Shown: positions 38,890 through 51,980 of the stretch, piece after piece
Layout: every line of letters starts with the position of its first letter
Position numbering within the stretch: position 1 is the first letter of the stretch
Program-made: the position numbers and the translations under genes
NCBI RefSeq assembly: GCF_051401765.1
Contig: NW_027480545.1
Coordinates: 248,001 to 312,000, forward strand
Direction of reading: 5' to 3'
Length of the DNA stretch: 64,000 bases
From: Calliopsis andreniformis
Lineage: Eukaryota; Arthropoda; Insecta; Hymenoptera; Andrenidae
Notes under the pieces: generated by a model
Told to the model about the DNA's origin: nothing
The model's input: only the letters and a program-made list of their open reading frames with translations
Databases searched by the model: none

Positions 38890-41690
38890 CTCAATTCTCA
38901 ATACTCAATAGAACATCCTGAATTCTCAGGATTCAATACTCAAACCTCAAACCTCAAACCTCAGCCATCATCCTCAATCCTCAATCCTCAATCGTCAAAC
39001 CTCAACCTTCAACCCTCAGCACTCAACCTTCAACCCTCAATCCTCAATCCTCAATCGTCAATCCGCAATCCTCAATCCTCAAACCTCAGTCTTCAATCCT
39101 CAATGATCAATCTTCAATCTTCAGTACTCAATCCTCAATCATCAATCTTGAATCCTCAATACTAAAGCATCAATCCTCAATTCTCAATACTCAATAGAAC
39201 ATCCTGAATTCTCAGGATTCAATACTCAAACCTCAAACCTCAAACCTCAGCCATCATCCTCAATCCTCAATCCTGAATCGTCAATCCTCAACCTTCAATC
39301 CTCAACACTCAACCTTCAACCCTCAAACCTCAATCCTCAATCGTCAATCCTCAATCCTCAATTCTCAATCCTCAATCCTCAATCCTCAGACCTCGGACAT
39401 CAATACTGAACCCTCAGTCCTCATCCTCAATCCTCAATCCTTATTCCTCAGTCCTCAAACTTCAATCCTCAATACTCAATTTTCAATCCTCAATCCTCAA
39501 TCCCCAATCCTCAATCCTAAATCCCCAATCATCAATCCTCAATCTTGAATACTGAATCCTCAATCCTCAATCCTGAATCCTCAATACTAAACCATCAATC
39601 CTCAATTCTCAACACTCAATAGAACATCCTGAATTCTCAGGATTCAATACTCATACATCAAACCTCAAGCCTCAGCCATCATCCTCAATCCTCAATCCTC
39701 AATCGTCAATCCTCAACCTTCAATCCTCAACACTCAACATTCAACCCTCAATCCCCAATCCTCAATCGTCAGTCCGCAATCCTCAATCCACAGTCATCAA
39801 TCCTCTACCTTCAATACTCAATCCTCAATCCTCAATCCTCGATCCTCAATCCTCAATCCACAATCCTCAATCCTCATTCCTCAAACCTCAGTCCTCATCC
39901 TCAATTCTCAATCCTCAATCCTCAATCCTCAACTCTCAATCCTCAATCCTCAATCCTCAGTCCTCAAACCTCAATCCTCAACCCACAGCCCTCATCTTCA
40001 ATCCTCAATCCTCAATCCTCAATCCTCAATTCTCAATCCTGAATACTCAATCCTCAATCGTCGATCCTCAATCCCCAATCCCCAATCTTCAATACTCAAT
40101 CCTCAATCCTCAATCCTCAATCCTCAATCCTCAATCCTCATTCTTCAATCCTCAATACCCAATCCTCAATCTTCAATCCTCAATCCTCAATCCTCAATTC
40201 TCAATCCTCAATCCTCAATCCTCAGACCTCAGACATCAATGCTCAGCCCTCAGTCCTCGTCCTCAATCCACAACCCTCAATCCTCAATCATCAATCTTCA
40301 TTCATCAATATTCAATCTTCAGTCCTCAATCCTCAATCCTAAATCCTCAATGTTCAATACGCAATACCCAATCCTCAATCTTCAATCCTCAATCCTCAAA
40401 CCTCAATCCTCAATCCTAAATCCTCAATCTTCAATGCTCAATCCTCAATCCTCAATTCTCAATCCTCAGTCCTCAATCCTCAGACCTCGGACATCAATAC
40501 TCAACCCTCAGTCCTCATCCTCAATCCTCAATCCTTATTCCACAGTCCTCAAACTTCAATCCTCAATACTCAATTTTCAATCCTCAGTCCTCAATCCTCA
40601 ATCGTCAGTCCGCAATCCTCAATCCTCAGTCATCAATCCTCAACCTTCAATACTCAATCCTCAATCCTCAATCCGCAATCCTCAATCCTCAATCCTCATT
40701 CCTCAAACCTCAATCCTCAAACCTCAGTCCTCATCCTCAATTCTCAATCCTCAATCCTCAATCCTCAAACCACAATCCTCAACCGTCAGTCCTCGTCCTC
40801 AATCCTCAACCCTCAATCCTCAATCCTCAAACTTCAATCATCAATACTCAATCTTCAATCCTCAATCCTCAATCCTCAATCCTCATTCCTCAAACCTCAA
40901 TCCTCAACCCTCAGTCCTTATCCTCAATTCCCCATTCTCAATCCTCAATCCTCAATCCTCAATCTTCAATCCTCAGTAATCAATATTCAATCCTAGATCC
41001 TTAGTCCCCAATCCTAAATCCTTAATACTCAATCTTTAATCCTCAATCCCCAGTCCTCAATCTTCAATCCTCAATGCTCCACCCTCAATTCTCTATCCTC
41101 AGTCGTCAGTTCTCAACCCTCAATCCTCAAACATCAATCCTCAACCGTCAGTCCTCGTCCTCAACCCTCAGCACTCAATCCTCAATCCTCAATCTTCAAT
41201 CATCAATACACAATCTTCAATCCTCAATCCTCGGTCTCAATACTAAACCATCAATCCTCAATTCTCAATACTCAGTAGAATATCCTGAATTCTCAGGATT
41301 CAATCTCAAACCTCAAACCTCAAACCTCAGCCCTCATCCTCAATCCTCAATACTCAATCCTCAATCTTCTACCCTCAATCCTCAGCATTCAAACTTCAAT
41401 CCTCAATCCTCAATCCTCAATCCTCAATCCTCAATCCTTATTCCTCAGTCCTCAACCTTCAATCCTCAATACTCAATTTTCAATCCTCAATCCTCAATCC
41501 TCAATCCTCAATCCTCAATCCTAAATCCTCAATCATCAATCCTCAATCTTCAGTACTCAATCCTCAATCATCAATCCTGAATCCTCAATACCAAAGCATC
41601 AATCCTCAATTCTCAATACTCAATAGAACATCCTGAATTCTCAGGATTCAATACTCAAACCTCAAACCTCAAACCTCAGCCATCATCCTC
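38890..41690 (+). repeat. B element cluster 2 (five copies)
   Basis: B-type cores start at 38,909, 39,195, 39,620, 41,276 and 41,624. The copy at 41,276 is a sub-variant, with CAGTAGAATATCCTGAATTC and a one-heptamer shortening after the palindrome (TTCAATCTCAAACC). The first three correspond to the three copies at 32.06-32.89 kb but with closer spacing, since about 100 bp present near 32,250-32,370 is missing at 39,110. The cluster is part of the 13.9 kb block and no A element lies between 38,468 and 42,265. Confidence 0.87.
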
Positions 41691-44600
41691 AATCCTCAAT
41701 CCTGAATCGTCAATCCTCAACCTTCAATCCTCAACACTCAACCTTCAACCCTCAAACCTCAATCCTCAATCGTCAATCCGCAATCCTCAATCCTCAGTCA
41801 TCAATCCTCAACCTTCAATACTCAATCCTCAGTCCTCAATCCTCAATACCCAAACCTCAATCCTCATTCCTCAAACCTCAATCCTAAAACCTCAGTCCTC
41901 ATCCTCAATTCTCAATCCTCAATCCTCAAGCCACAATCCTCAACCGTCAGTCCTCGTCCTCAATCCTCAATCCTCAATCCTCAATCCTCATTCCTCAAAC
42001 CTCAATCCTCAATCGTCAATCCTTAATCCTCAATCTTCAATCCTCAATCAACAGTCCTCAATCTTCAATCCTCAATAATCAATTTTCAATCCTAGATCCT
42101 CAATCCCCAATCCTCAATCCTTAATCCTCTATCTTCAATCCTCAATACTCAATCTTCAATCCTCAGTCCTCAGTCCTCAATCCTCAATTCTGAATTCTCA
42201 ATCCTGAATCCTCAATCTTCAGCCCTCAGTCCTCAACAATCAGTTGTCAATTCTCAATCCTCAATAGAATATCATCAATTCACAGTTTTCAATACTCTAT
42301 ACTCAATCTGCAATCTTTAAATCTCTATCCACAAACACCAATTCTTATCACTCAACCCTCAACAATCAGTCTCCAGTCCTCAATTTTCAATCCTCAATCC
42401 TCAATCCTCAATCCTCAATCCTCAATCCTCAATCCTCAATCTTCAATCCTCAACACTCAATCATCAATCCTCAATCCTCAGCCCTCAACCCTCAAACCTC
42501 AAACCTCAACCCTCAGCCCTCATCCTCAATCCTCGAACCTCAATCCTCAATCCTCAATCTTCAATCCTCAATACTCAATCCCCAATCCTCAATCCTCAAT
42601 CCTCAATCCTCAATCTTCAGTCCTCAAACCTCAATTCTGAACCCTCAACCCTGAATCCTCAATCTTCAGCCCTCAGTCCTCAACAATCAGTTGTCAATCC
42701 TCAATCCTCAATAGAATATCCTCAATTCGCAGGTTTCGATACTCAATACTCAATCTGCAATCTTCAAATCTCTATCCACAAATATCAATCCTCATCACTC
42801 AACGCTCAACACTCAGTCCCCAATCCTCAATCTTCAATTCTCAATCCTCAATACTCAATCCTCAATCCTCAATCCTCAATCCTCAACCTTCAATCCTCAA
42901 AACTCAATCTTCAATACTCAATCCTCAATCCTCGATCCTCAATCCTCAATCCTCAATCGTCAATCTCCAATCCTGAATACTCAATCTTCAATCCTCAATC
43001 CTCAATCGCCCATCCTCAATCCTCATTCTTCAATCCTCAATACCCTATCCTCAATCTTCAATCCTCAATCCTCAATCCTCAATTCTCAATCCTCAATCCT
43101 CAGTCCTGAGTCCTCAAACCTCAATCTTCAACCCTCAGCCCTCATCCTCAATCCTCAATGCTCAATCCTCAATCCTGAACCCTCAATCTTCAATCCTCAA
43201 TACTCAATCTTCAATCTTCAATCCTCAGTCCTCAAACCACAATTCTGAATCCTCAATCCTGAATCCTCAACCTTCAGCCCTCAGTCCTCAACAATCAGTT
43301 GTCAATCCTCAATCCCCAATAGAATATCCTCTGTTCACAGTATTAAATACTCAATACTCAATCTGCAATCTTCAAATCTCTATCCACAAACATCAATTCT
43401 CATCACTCAACCCTCAACACTCAGTCCTCAATGTTCAATCCTCAATACCCAATCATTAATCCTCATTCCTCAATCCTCAATCTTCAATCGTCAGTCCCCA
43501 ATCCTCAATCTTCAATCGTCAACCCTCAATCCTCAATCCTCAATCCTCAATCCTCAACCTTCGATCCTCTATACTCAATCTTCAATCCTCAAACCTCAAT
43601 CCTCAATCCTCAATCTTCAATCCTCAATCCTCAATCCTCAATCCTCAATGCCCATTCTTCAATCCTCAATACCCAAGCCTCAATCTTCAATCCTCAATCC
43701 TCAATCCTCAACTCTCAATCCACAATCTTCAATCCTCAGACCACAGACATCAATACTCAACCCTCAGTCCTCGTCCTCAATCCACAACCCTCAATCCTCA
43801 ATCATCAATCTTCAATCATCAATATTCAATCTTCAGTCCTCAATCCTCAATCCTCAATCCTCAATGTTCAATCCGCAATGCTCAATCCTCAATCTTCAAT
43901 CCTCAATCCTCAATGCTCAATCCTCAATCCTCAATCCTCAATCCTCTATCCTCAATCCTCAGTCTTCAAACCTCAATCCTGGATCCTCAATCCTGAATCC
44001 TCAATCTTCAGACCTCAGTCCTCAACAATCAGTTGTCAATTCTCAATCCTCAATAGAATATCATCAATTCACAGATTTCAATACACAATACTCAATCTGC
44101 AATCTTTAAATCTCTATCCACAAACACCAATTCTCATCACTCAACCCTCAACACTCAGTCCCCAGTCCTCAATTTTCAATCCTCAATCCTCAATCCTCAA
44201 TCCTCAATCCTCAATCCTCAATCCTCAATCTTCAATCCTCAATACTCAATCATCAATCCTCAATCCGCAGTCCTCAATCCTCAAACCTCAATCCTCAACC
44301 CTCAGCCCTCATTCTCAATCCTCGATCCTCAATACTCAATCCTCAATCGTCAATCCTCAATACTCAATCTTCAGTCCTCAATCCTCGATCCTCAATCCTC
44401 AATCCCCAATCCTCAATCCTCAATCCTCAGTCCTCAAACCACAATCCTGAATCCTCAATCCTGAATCCTCAATCTTCAGCCCTCAGGCCTCAACAATCAG
44501 TTGTTAATCCTCAATCCTCAATAGAATATCCTCAATTCACAGGTTTCAATACTCAATACTCAATCTGCAATCTTCAAATCTCTATCCACAAACATCAATC

Positions 44601-45048
44601 CTCATCACTCAACCCTCAACACTCAGTCCCCAATCCTCAATCTTCAATTCTCAATCCCCAATCCTCAATCCTCAATCCTCAATCCTCAATCGTCAATCTT
44701 CAGTCCTCAATACTCAGTCATCAATCCTCAATCCTCAGACCTCAATCCTCAAACCTCAATCCTCAACCCCCAGCCCTCATTCTGAATCCTCGATCCTCAA
44801 TACTCAATCCTCAATCTTCAATCCTCAATACTCAATCTTCAATCCTCAATCCTCAATCCTCAATTCACAATCCTCAATCCTCAATCCTCAGTCATCAATA
44901 CTCAATCTTCAGTACTCAATCCTCAAACCTCAATCCTCAATCCTCAATCCTCAACCCCCAATCCTCATTCCTCAAACCTCAACCCTCAGCCCTCAGTCCT
45001 CATCCTCAGTTCTCAATGCTCAATCCTCAGGCCTCACTCCTAAATCCT

Positions 45049-48000
45049 CAATCCTCAATCCTCAATCCTCAATCATCAATCCTCAATCCTCACTCCTCAA
45101 ACATCAATCCTGGATCCTCAATCCTGAATCCTCAATCTTCAGACCTCAGTCCTCAACAATCAGTTGTCAATTCTCAATCCTTAATAGAATATCATCAATT
45201 CACACTTTTCAATACTCAATACTCAATCTGCAATCTTTAAATCTCTATCCACAAACACCAATTCTCATCACTCAACACTCAGCACTCAGTCCCCAGTCCT
45301 CAATCTTCAATCCTCAAACCTCAATCCTCAATCCTCAATCCTCAATCCTCAATCCTCAAACTTCAATCCTCAATACTCAATCATCAATCTTCAATCCTCA
45401 GTCCTCAATCCTCAAACCTCAATCCTCAACCCTCAGCCCTTATCCTCAATCCTCGATCCTCAATCCTCAATCCTCAATCTTCAATCCTCAATCCTCAGTC
45501 CTCAAAACTCAATTCTGAATCCTCAATCCTGAATCCTCAATCTTCAGCCCTCAGTCCTCAACAATCAGTTGTCAATCCTCAATCCTCAATAGAATGTCCT
45601 CAATTCACAGTTCTCAATACTCAATGCTCAACCTGCAATCTTCAGACTTCTATCCACAGACACCAATTCTCATCACTCAAACCTCAACACTCAGTCCTCA
45701 ATGTTCAATCCTCAGTCCTCAATCCACAATCCTCTATCATCAACCTTCAATCCTCAATACTCGATCTTCAATCCTCAATCCTCAATCCTCAATCCTCAAT
45801 CCTCATTCTTCAATCCTCAATACCCAATCCTCAATCTTCAATCCTCAATCCCCAGTCCTCAATCTTCAATCCTCAATGCTCCATCCTCAATCCTCTATCC
45901 TCAATCCTAAATCCTCAATCATCAATCCCCAATCTTCAATACTCAATCCTCAATCCTCAATTCTCAATACTCAATAGAACATCCTGAATTCTCAGGATTC
46001 AATACTCACACCTCAAACCTCAAACCTCAGCCATCATCCTCAATCCTCAATCCTCAATCGTCAAACCTCAACCTTCAACCCTCAACACTCAACCTTCAAC
46101 CCTCAATCCTCAATCCTCAATCGTCAATCCGCAATCCTCAATCCTCAAACCTCAGTCTTCAATCCTCAATAATCAATCTTCAATCCTCAACCCTCAATCC
46201 TCAATCCTCAACCCTCAATCCTCAATCCTCAATCCTCAATACTCAATCTTCAATCCTCAATCCTCAATCCTAAATCCTCAATCATCAATCCTCAATCTTC
46301 AGTACTCAATCCTCAATCATCAATCCTGAATCCTCAATACTAAAGCATCAATCCTCAATTCTCAATACTCAATAGAACATCCTGAATTCTCAGGATTCAA
46401 TACTCAAACCTCAAACCTCAAACCTCAGCCATCATCCTCAATCCTCAATCCTGAATCGTCAATCCTCAACCTCCAATCCTCAACACTCAACCTTCAACCC
46501 TCAAACCTCAATCCTCAATCGTCAATCCTCAATCCTCAATTCTCAATCCTCAATCCTCAATCCTCAGACCTCGGACATCAATACTCAACCCTCAGTCCTC
46601 ATCCTCAATCCTCAATCCTTATTCCTCAGTCCTCAAACTTCAATCCTCAATACTCAATTTTCAATCCTCAATCCTCAATCCCCAATCCTCAATCCTAAAT
46701 CCTCAATCATCAATCCTCAATCTTCAATACTGAATCCTCAATCCTCAATCCTGAATCCTCAATACTAAACCATCAATCCTCAATTCTCAACACTCAATAG
46801 AACATCCTGAATTCTCAGGATTCAATACTCAAACCTCAAACCTCAAGCCTCAGCCATCATCCTCAATCCTCAATCCTCAATCGTCAATCCTCAACCTTCA
46901 ATCCTCAACACTCAACATTCAACACTCAATCCCCGATCCTCAATCGTCAGTCCGCAATCCTCAATCTTCAATCATCAATACTCAATCTTCAATCCTCAAT
47001 CCTCAATCCTCAATCCTCATTCCTCAAACCTCAACCCTCAACCCTCAGTACTTATCCTCAATTCTCAATTCTCAATCCTCAGGCCTCAATCCTCAATCCT
47101 CAATCCTCATTCTTCAATCCTCAATCCTCACACCTCAATCCTCAATCTTCAATCCTCAATACTGAATCTTCAATCCTCAATCCTCAATCCTCAATCCTCA
47201 ATCCTCAAATCTCAATCCTCAGTCCTTAAACCTCAATTCTGAATCCTCAATCCTGAATCCTCAATCTTCAGCCCTCAGTCCTCAACAATCAGTTGTCAAT
47301 CCTCAATCCTCAATAGAATATCCTCAATTCACAGGTTTCAATACTCAATACTGAATCTGCAATCTTCAAATCTCTATCCACAAACAGCAATCCTCATCAC
47401 TCAACCCTCAACACTCAGTCCCCAATCCTCAATCTTCAATTCTCAATCCTCAATCCTCAATCGTCAATCCTCAATCCTCAATCTTCAATCCTCAATACTC
47501 AATCTTCAATCCTCAATCCTCAATCCTCGGTCCTCAATCCTGAATCCTCAATCGTCAATCTCCAATCCTGAATACTCAATCTTCAATCCTCAATGTTCAA
47601 TCGCCCATCCTCCATCCTCATTCTTCAATCCTCAATACCCTATCCTCAATCTTCAATCCTCAATACTCAATCCTCAATTCTCAATCCTCAATCCTCAGTC
47701 CTGAGTCCTCACACCTCAATCTTCAACCCTCAGCCCTCAACCTCAATCCTCAATCCTCAATCCTCAATCCTCAACCCTCAATACTCAATCTTCAATCTTC
47801 AATCCTCAGTCCTCAAACCACAATTCTGTATCCTCAATCCTGAATCCTCAATCTTCAGCCCTCAGTCCTCAACAATCAGTTGTCAATCCTCAATCCCCAA
47901 TAGAATATCCTCAATTCACAGGTTTCAATACTCAATACCCAATCTGCAATCTTCAAATCTCTATCCACAAACATCAATTCTCATCACTCAACCCTCAACA

Positions 48001-50287
48001 CTCAGTCCACAATGCTCAATCCTGAATCCTCGATTCTCAATCTTCAATCCTCAATACTCAATCATTAATCCTCAATCCTCAATCCTCAATCTTCAATCCT
48101 CAATCCCCAATACTCAATCCTCAATCCTCAATCCTCAATCCTCAATCATCAATCCTCAATCTTCAATACTCAATCCTCAATCCTCAATCCTCAATCCTCA
48201 ATCCTCAATCATCAATCCTCAATCCTCAATCCTCAATGCTCAACCTTTAATCCTCAATCCTCAATCCTCAATCTTCAATCCTCAATCCTCAATCCTCAAT
48301 CCTCAATCCTCAATCCTCAATCCTCAATCCTCAATCTTCAATCCTCAATACTCAATCTTCAATCCTCAATTCTCGATCCTCAATCCTCAGTGCTCATTCT
48401 TCAATCCTCAACACCCAATCCTCAATCTTCAATCCTCAATCCTCAATCCTCAATTCTCAATCCTCTATCCTCAATCCTCAGACCTCAAACATCAATACTC
48501 AACCCTCAGTCCTCGTCCTGAATCCACAACCCTCAATCCTCAATCCTCAACCTTCAATGATCAATATTCAATCTTCAATCCTCAATCCTCAATCCTCAAT
48601 CCTCAATTCTCAATCCTCAATGTTCAATCCTCAATACCCAATCTTCAATCTTCAATCCTCGATCCTCAATCCTCAATCCCCAATCCTCAATTCTCAATCC
48701 ACAGTCCTCAAACCACAGTCCTGAATCCTCAATCCTGAATCCTCAATCTTCAGCCCTCAGTCCTCAACAATCAGCTGTCAATCCTCAATCCTCACTTGAA
48801 TATCCTCAGTTCAGAGTTTTCCTTACGCAATACTCAATCTGCAATCTTCATATCTCTATCCACAAACATCAATTCTCATCACACAGCCATCAACTCTCAG
48901 TCCCCAATCCTCAATCTTCAATCGTAAATCCTCAATCCTCAATTATCAATCCTCAATCCTCAATCCTCAATCTTCAACCCTCAATACACAATCTTCAATC
49001 CTCAAACCTCAATCCTCAATCCTCAATCCTCAATCTTCAATCCTCAATCCTCAATCCTCAATCCTAAAATGCTCATTCTTCAATCCTCAATACCCAATCC
49101 TCAATTTTCAATCCTCAATCCACAATCCTCAACTCTCAATCCTCAATCCTCAATCCTCAGTCCTCAAACCTCAATCCTCAACCCTCAGCCCTCATCTTCA
49201 ATCCTCAATCCTCAATCCTCAATTCTCAACCTTCAATCCTCAACACTCAACCTTCAACCCTCAAACCTCAATCCTCAATCGTCAATCCTCAATCCTCAAT
49301 TCTCAATCCTCAATCCTCAATCCTCAGACCTCGGACATCAATACTGAACCCTCAGTCCTCATCCTCAATCCTCAATCCTTATTCCTCAGTCCTCAAACTT
49401 CAATCCTCAATACTCAATTTTCAATCCTCAATCCTCAATCCCCAATCCTCAATCCTAAATCCTCAATCATCAATCCTCAATCTTGAATACTGAATCCTCA
49501 ATCCTCAATCCTGAATCCTCAATACTAAACCATCAATCCTCAATTCTCAACACTCAATAGAACATCCTGAATTCTCAGGATTCAATCTCAAACCTCAAAC
49601 CTCAAACCTCAGCCCTCACCCTCAATCCTCAATACTCAATCCTCAATCTTCTACCCTCAATCCTCAGCACTCAAACTTCAATCCCCAATCCTCAATCCTC
49701 AATGCTCAATCCTCAATCCTTATTCCTCAGTCCTCACCCTTCAATCCTCAATACTCAATTTTCAATCCTCAATCCTCAATCCTCAATCCTCAATCCTCAA
49801 TCCTAAATGCTCAATCATCAATCCTCAATCTTCAGTACTCAATCCTCAATCATCAATCCTGAATCCTCAATACTAAAGCATCAATCCTCAATTCTCAATA
49901 CTCAATAGAACATCCTGAATTCTCAGGATTCAATACTCAAACCTCAAACCTCAAACCTCAGACATCATCCTCAATCCTCAATCCTGAATCGTCAATCCTC
50001 AACCTTCAATCCTCAACACTCAACCTTCAACCCTCAAACCTCAATCCTCAATCAACAGTCCTCAATCTTCAATCCTCAATAATCAATTTTCAATCGTAGA
50101 TCCTCAGTCCCCAATCCTCAATCCTTAATCTTCTATCTTCAATCCTCAATACTCAATCTTCAATCCTCAATACTCAATCTTCAATCCTCAAACCTCAATC
50201 CTCAATCCTCAATCTTCAATCCTCAATCCTCAATCCTCAATCCTCAATGCCCATTCTTCAATCCTCAATACCCAATCCTCAATCTTC
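45049..50287 (+). repeat. Second version, part 1: abridged pass over 31.1-43.7 kb
   Basis: Starting at the exact end of the first version, this part follows it in order but skips segments. 33,211-35,281 (about 2.06 kb) is missing, joined near 47,122-47,133. 37,395-39,288 (about 1.9 kb) is missing, joined within CAACCTTCAATCCTCAA near 49,228, a string present at both ends of the lost segment. Later it jumps from 39,640 to 41,300, to about 42,045 and to about 43,600. All joins lie in heptamer context. Confidence 0.83.
45950..46870 (+). repeat. B element cluster 3 (three copies)
   Basis: B-type cores start at 45,975, 46,373 and 46,798. Each lies exactly 13,911 bp after the matching copy of cluster 1 (32,064, 32,462, 32,887). 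The constant offset shows this cluster arose by duplication of the surrounding block and not by separate insertion of the element. Confidence 0.88.
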
Positions 50288-51980
50288 AATCCTCAATCCT
50301 CAATCCTCAACTCTCAATCCTCAATCCTCAATCCTCAGTCCTCAAACCTCAATCCTCAACCCACAGCCCTCATCTTCAATCCTCAATCCTCAATCCTCAA
50401 TCCTCAATTCTCAATCCTGAATACTCAATCCTCAATCGTCGATCCTCAATCCCCAATCCCCAATCTTCAATACTCAATCCTCAATCCTCAATCCTCAATC
50501 CTCAATCCTCAATCCTCATTCTTCAATCCTCAATACCCAATCCTCAATCTTCAATCCTCAATCCTCAATCCTCAATTCTCAATCCTCAATCCTCAATCCT
50601 CAGACCTCAGACATCAATGCTCAGCCCTCAGTCCTCGTCCTCAATCCACAACCCTCAATCCTCAATCATCAATCTTCATTCATCAATATTCAATCTTCAG
50701 TCCTCAATCCTCAATCCTAAATCCTCAATGTTCAATACGCAATACCCAATCCTCAATCTTCAATCCTCAATCCTCAAACCTCAATCCTCAATCCTCAATC
50801 CTCAATCTTCAATGCTCAATCCTCAATCCTCAATTCTCAATCCTCAGTCCTCAATCCTCAGACCTCGGACATCAATACTCAACCCTCAGTCCTCATCCTC
50901 AATCCTCAATCCTTATTCCACAGTCCTCAAACTTCAATCCTCAATACTCAATTTTCAATCCTCAGTCCTCAATCCCCAATCCTCAATCCTAAATCCTCAG
51001 TCATCAATCCTCAATCTTCAATACTGAATCCTCAATCCTCAATCCTGAATCCTCAATACTAAACCATCAATCCTCAATTCTCAACAGTCAATAGAACATC
51101 CTGAATTCTCAGGATTCAATACTCAAACGTCAAACCTCAAACCTCAGCCATCATCCTCAATCCTCAATCCTCAATCGTCAATCCTCAACCTTCAATCCTC
51201 AACACTCAACATTCAACCCTCAATCCCCAATCCTCAATCGTCAGTCCGCAATCCTCGATCCTCAGTCATCAATCCTCAACCTTCAATACTCAATCCTCAA
51301 TCCTCAATCCGCAATCCTCAATCCTCAATCCTCATTCCTCAAACCTCAATCCTCAAACCTCAGTCCTCATCCTCAATTCTCAATCCTCAATCCTCAATCC
51401 TCAAACCACAATCCTCAACCGTCAGTCCTCGTCCTCAATCCTCAACCCTCAATCCTCAATCCTCAAACTTCAATCATCAATACTCAATCTTCAATCCTCA
51501 ATCCTCAATCCTCAATCCTCATTCCTCAAACCTCAACCCTCAACCCTCAGTCCTTATCCTCAATTCCCCATTCTCAATCCTCAATCCTCAATCCTCAATC
51601 TTCAAACCTCAGTAATCAATATTCAATCCTAGATCCTTAGTCCCCAATCCTAAATCCTTAATACTCAATCTTTAATCCTCAATCCCCAGTCCTCAATCTT
51701 CAATCCTCAATGCTCCATCCTCAATTCTCTATCCTCAGTCGTCAGTCTTCAACCCTCAATCCTCAAACATCAATCCTCAACCGTCAGTCCTCGTCCTCAA
51801 CCCTCAGCACTCAATCCTCAATCCTCAATCTTCAATCATCAATACACAATCTTCAATCCTCAATCCTCGGTCTCAATACTAAACCATCAATCCTCAATTC
51901 TCAATACTCAGTAGAATATCCTGAATTCTCAGGATTCAATCTCAAACCTCAAACCTCAAACCTCAGCCCTCATCCTCAAT
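49540..51980 (+). repeat. B element cluster 4 (four copies)
   Basis: B-type cores start at 49,558, 49,906, 51,092 and 51,912. The last is the TAGAATATCCTGAATTC sub-variant and matches 41,276 at an offset of 10,636. The copy at 51,092 lies in a segment of about 258 bp that has no counterpart at the matching place in the first block (near 40,597). That segment resembles 39,510-39,780, where the copy at 39,620 lies. Confidence 0.86.

Larger units (their letters stand above)
31138..45055 (+). repeat. 13.9 kb higher-order block, first version
   Basis: This block holds A elements from 31,274 to 45,0xx and B clusters 1 and 2, and is followed directly by a second, shorter version. Offsets to the second version: 13,911 for 31,138-33,211; 11,852 for 35,281-37,395; 9,938 for about 39,288-39,640; 8,282 for about 41,300-41,760; then back to 10,378 for 39,910-40,597; 10,636 for 40,598-41,580; and 10,371 for 41,845-45,055. 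It also contains an internal copy: 30,973-32,0xx matches 37,762-38,8xx at offset 6,789. The block edges were placed by eye to within about 10 bp. Confidence 0.86.
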
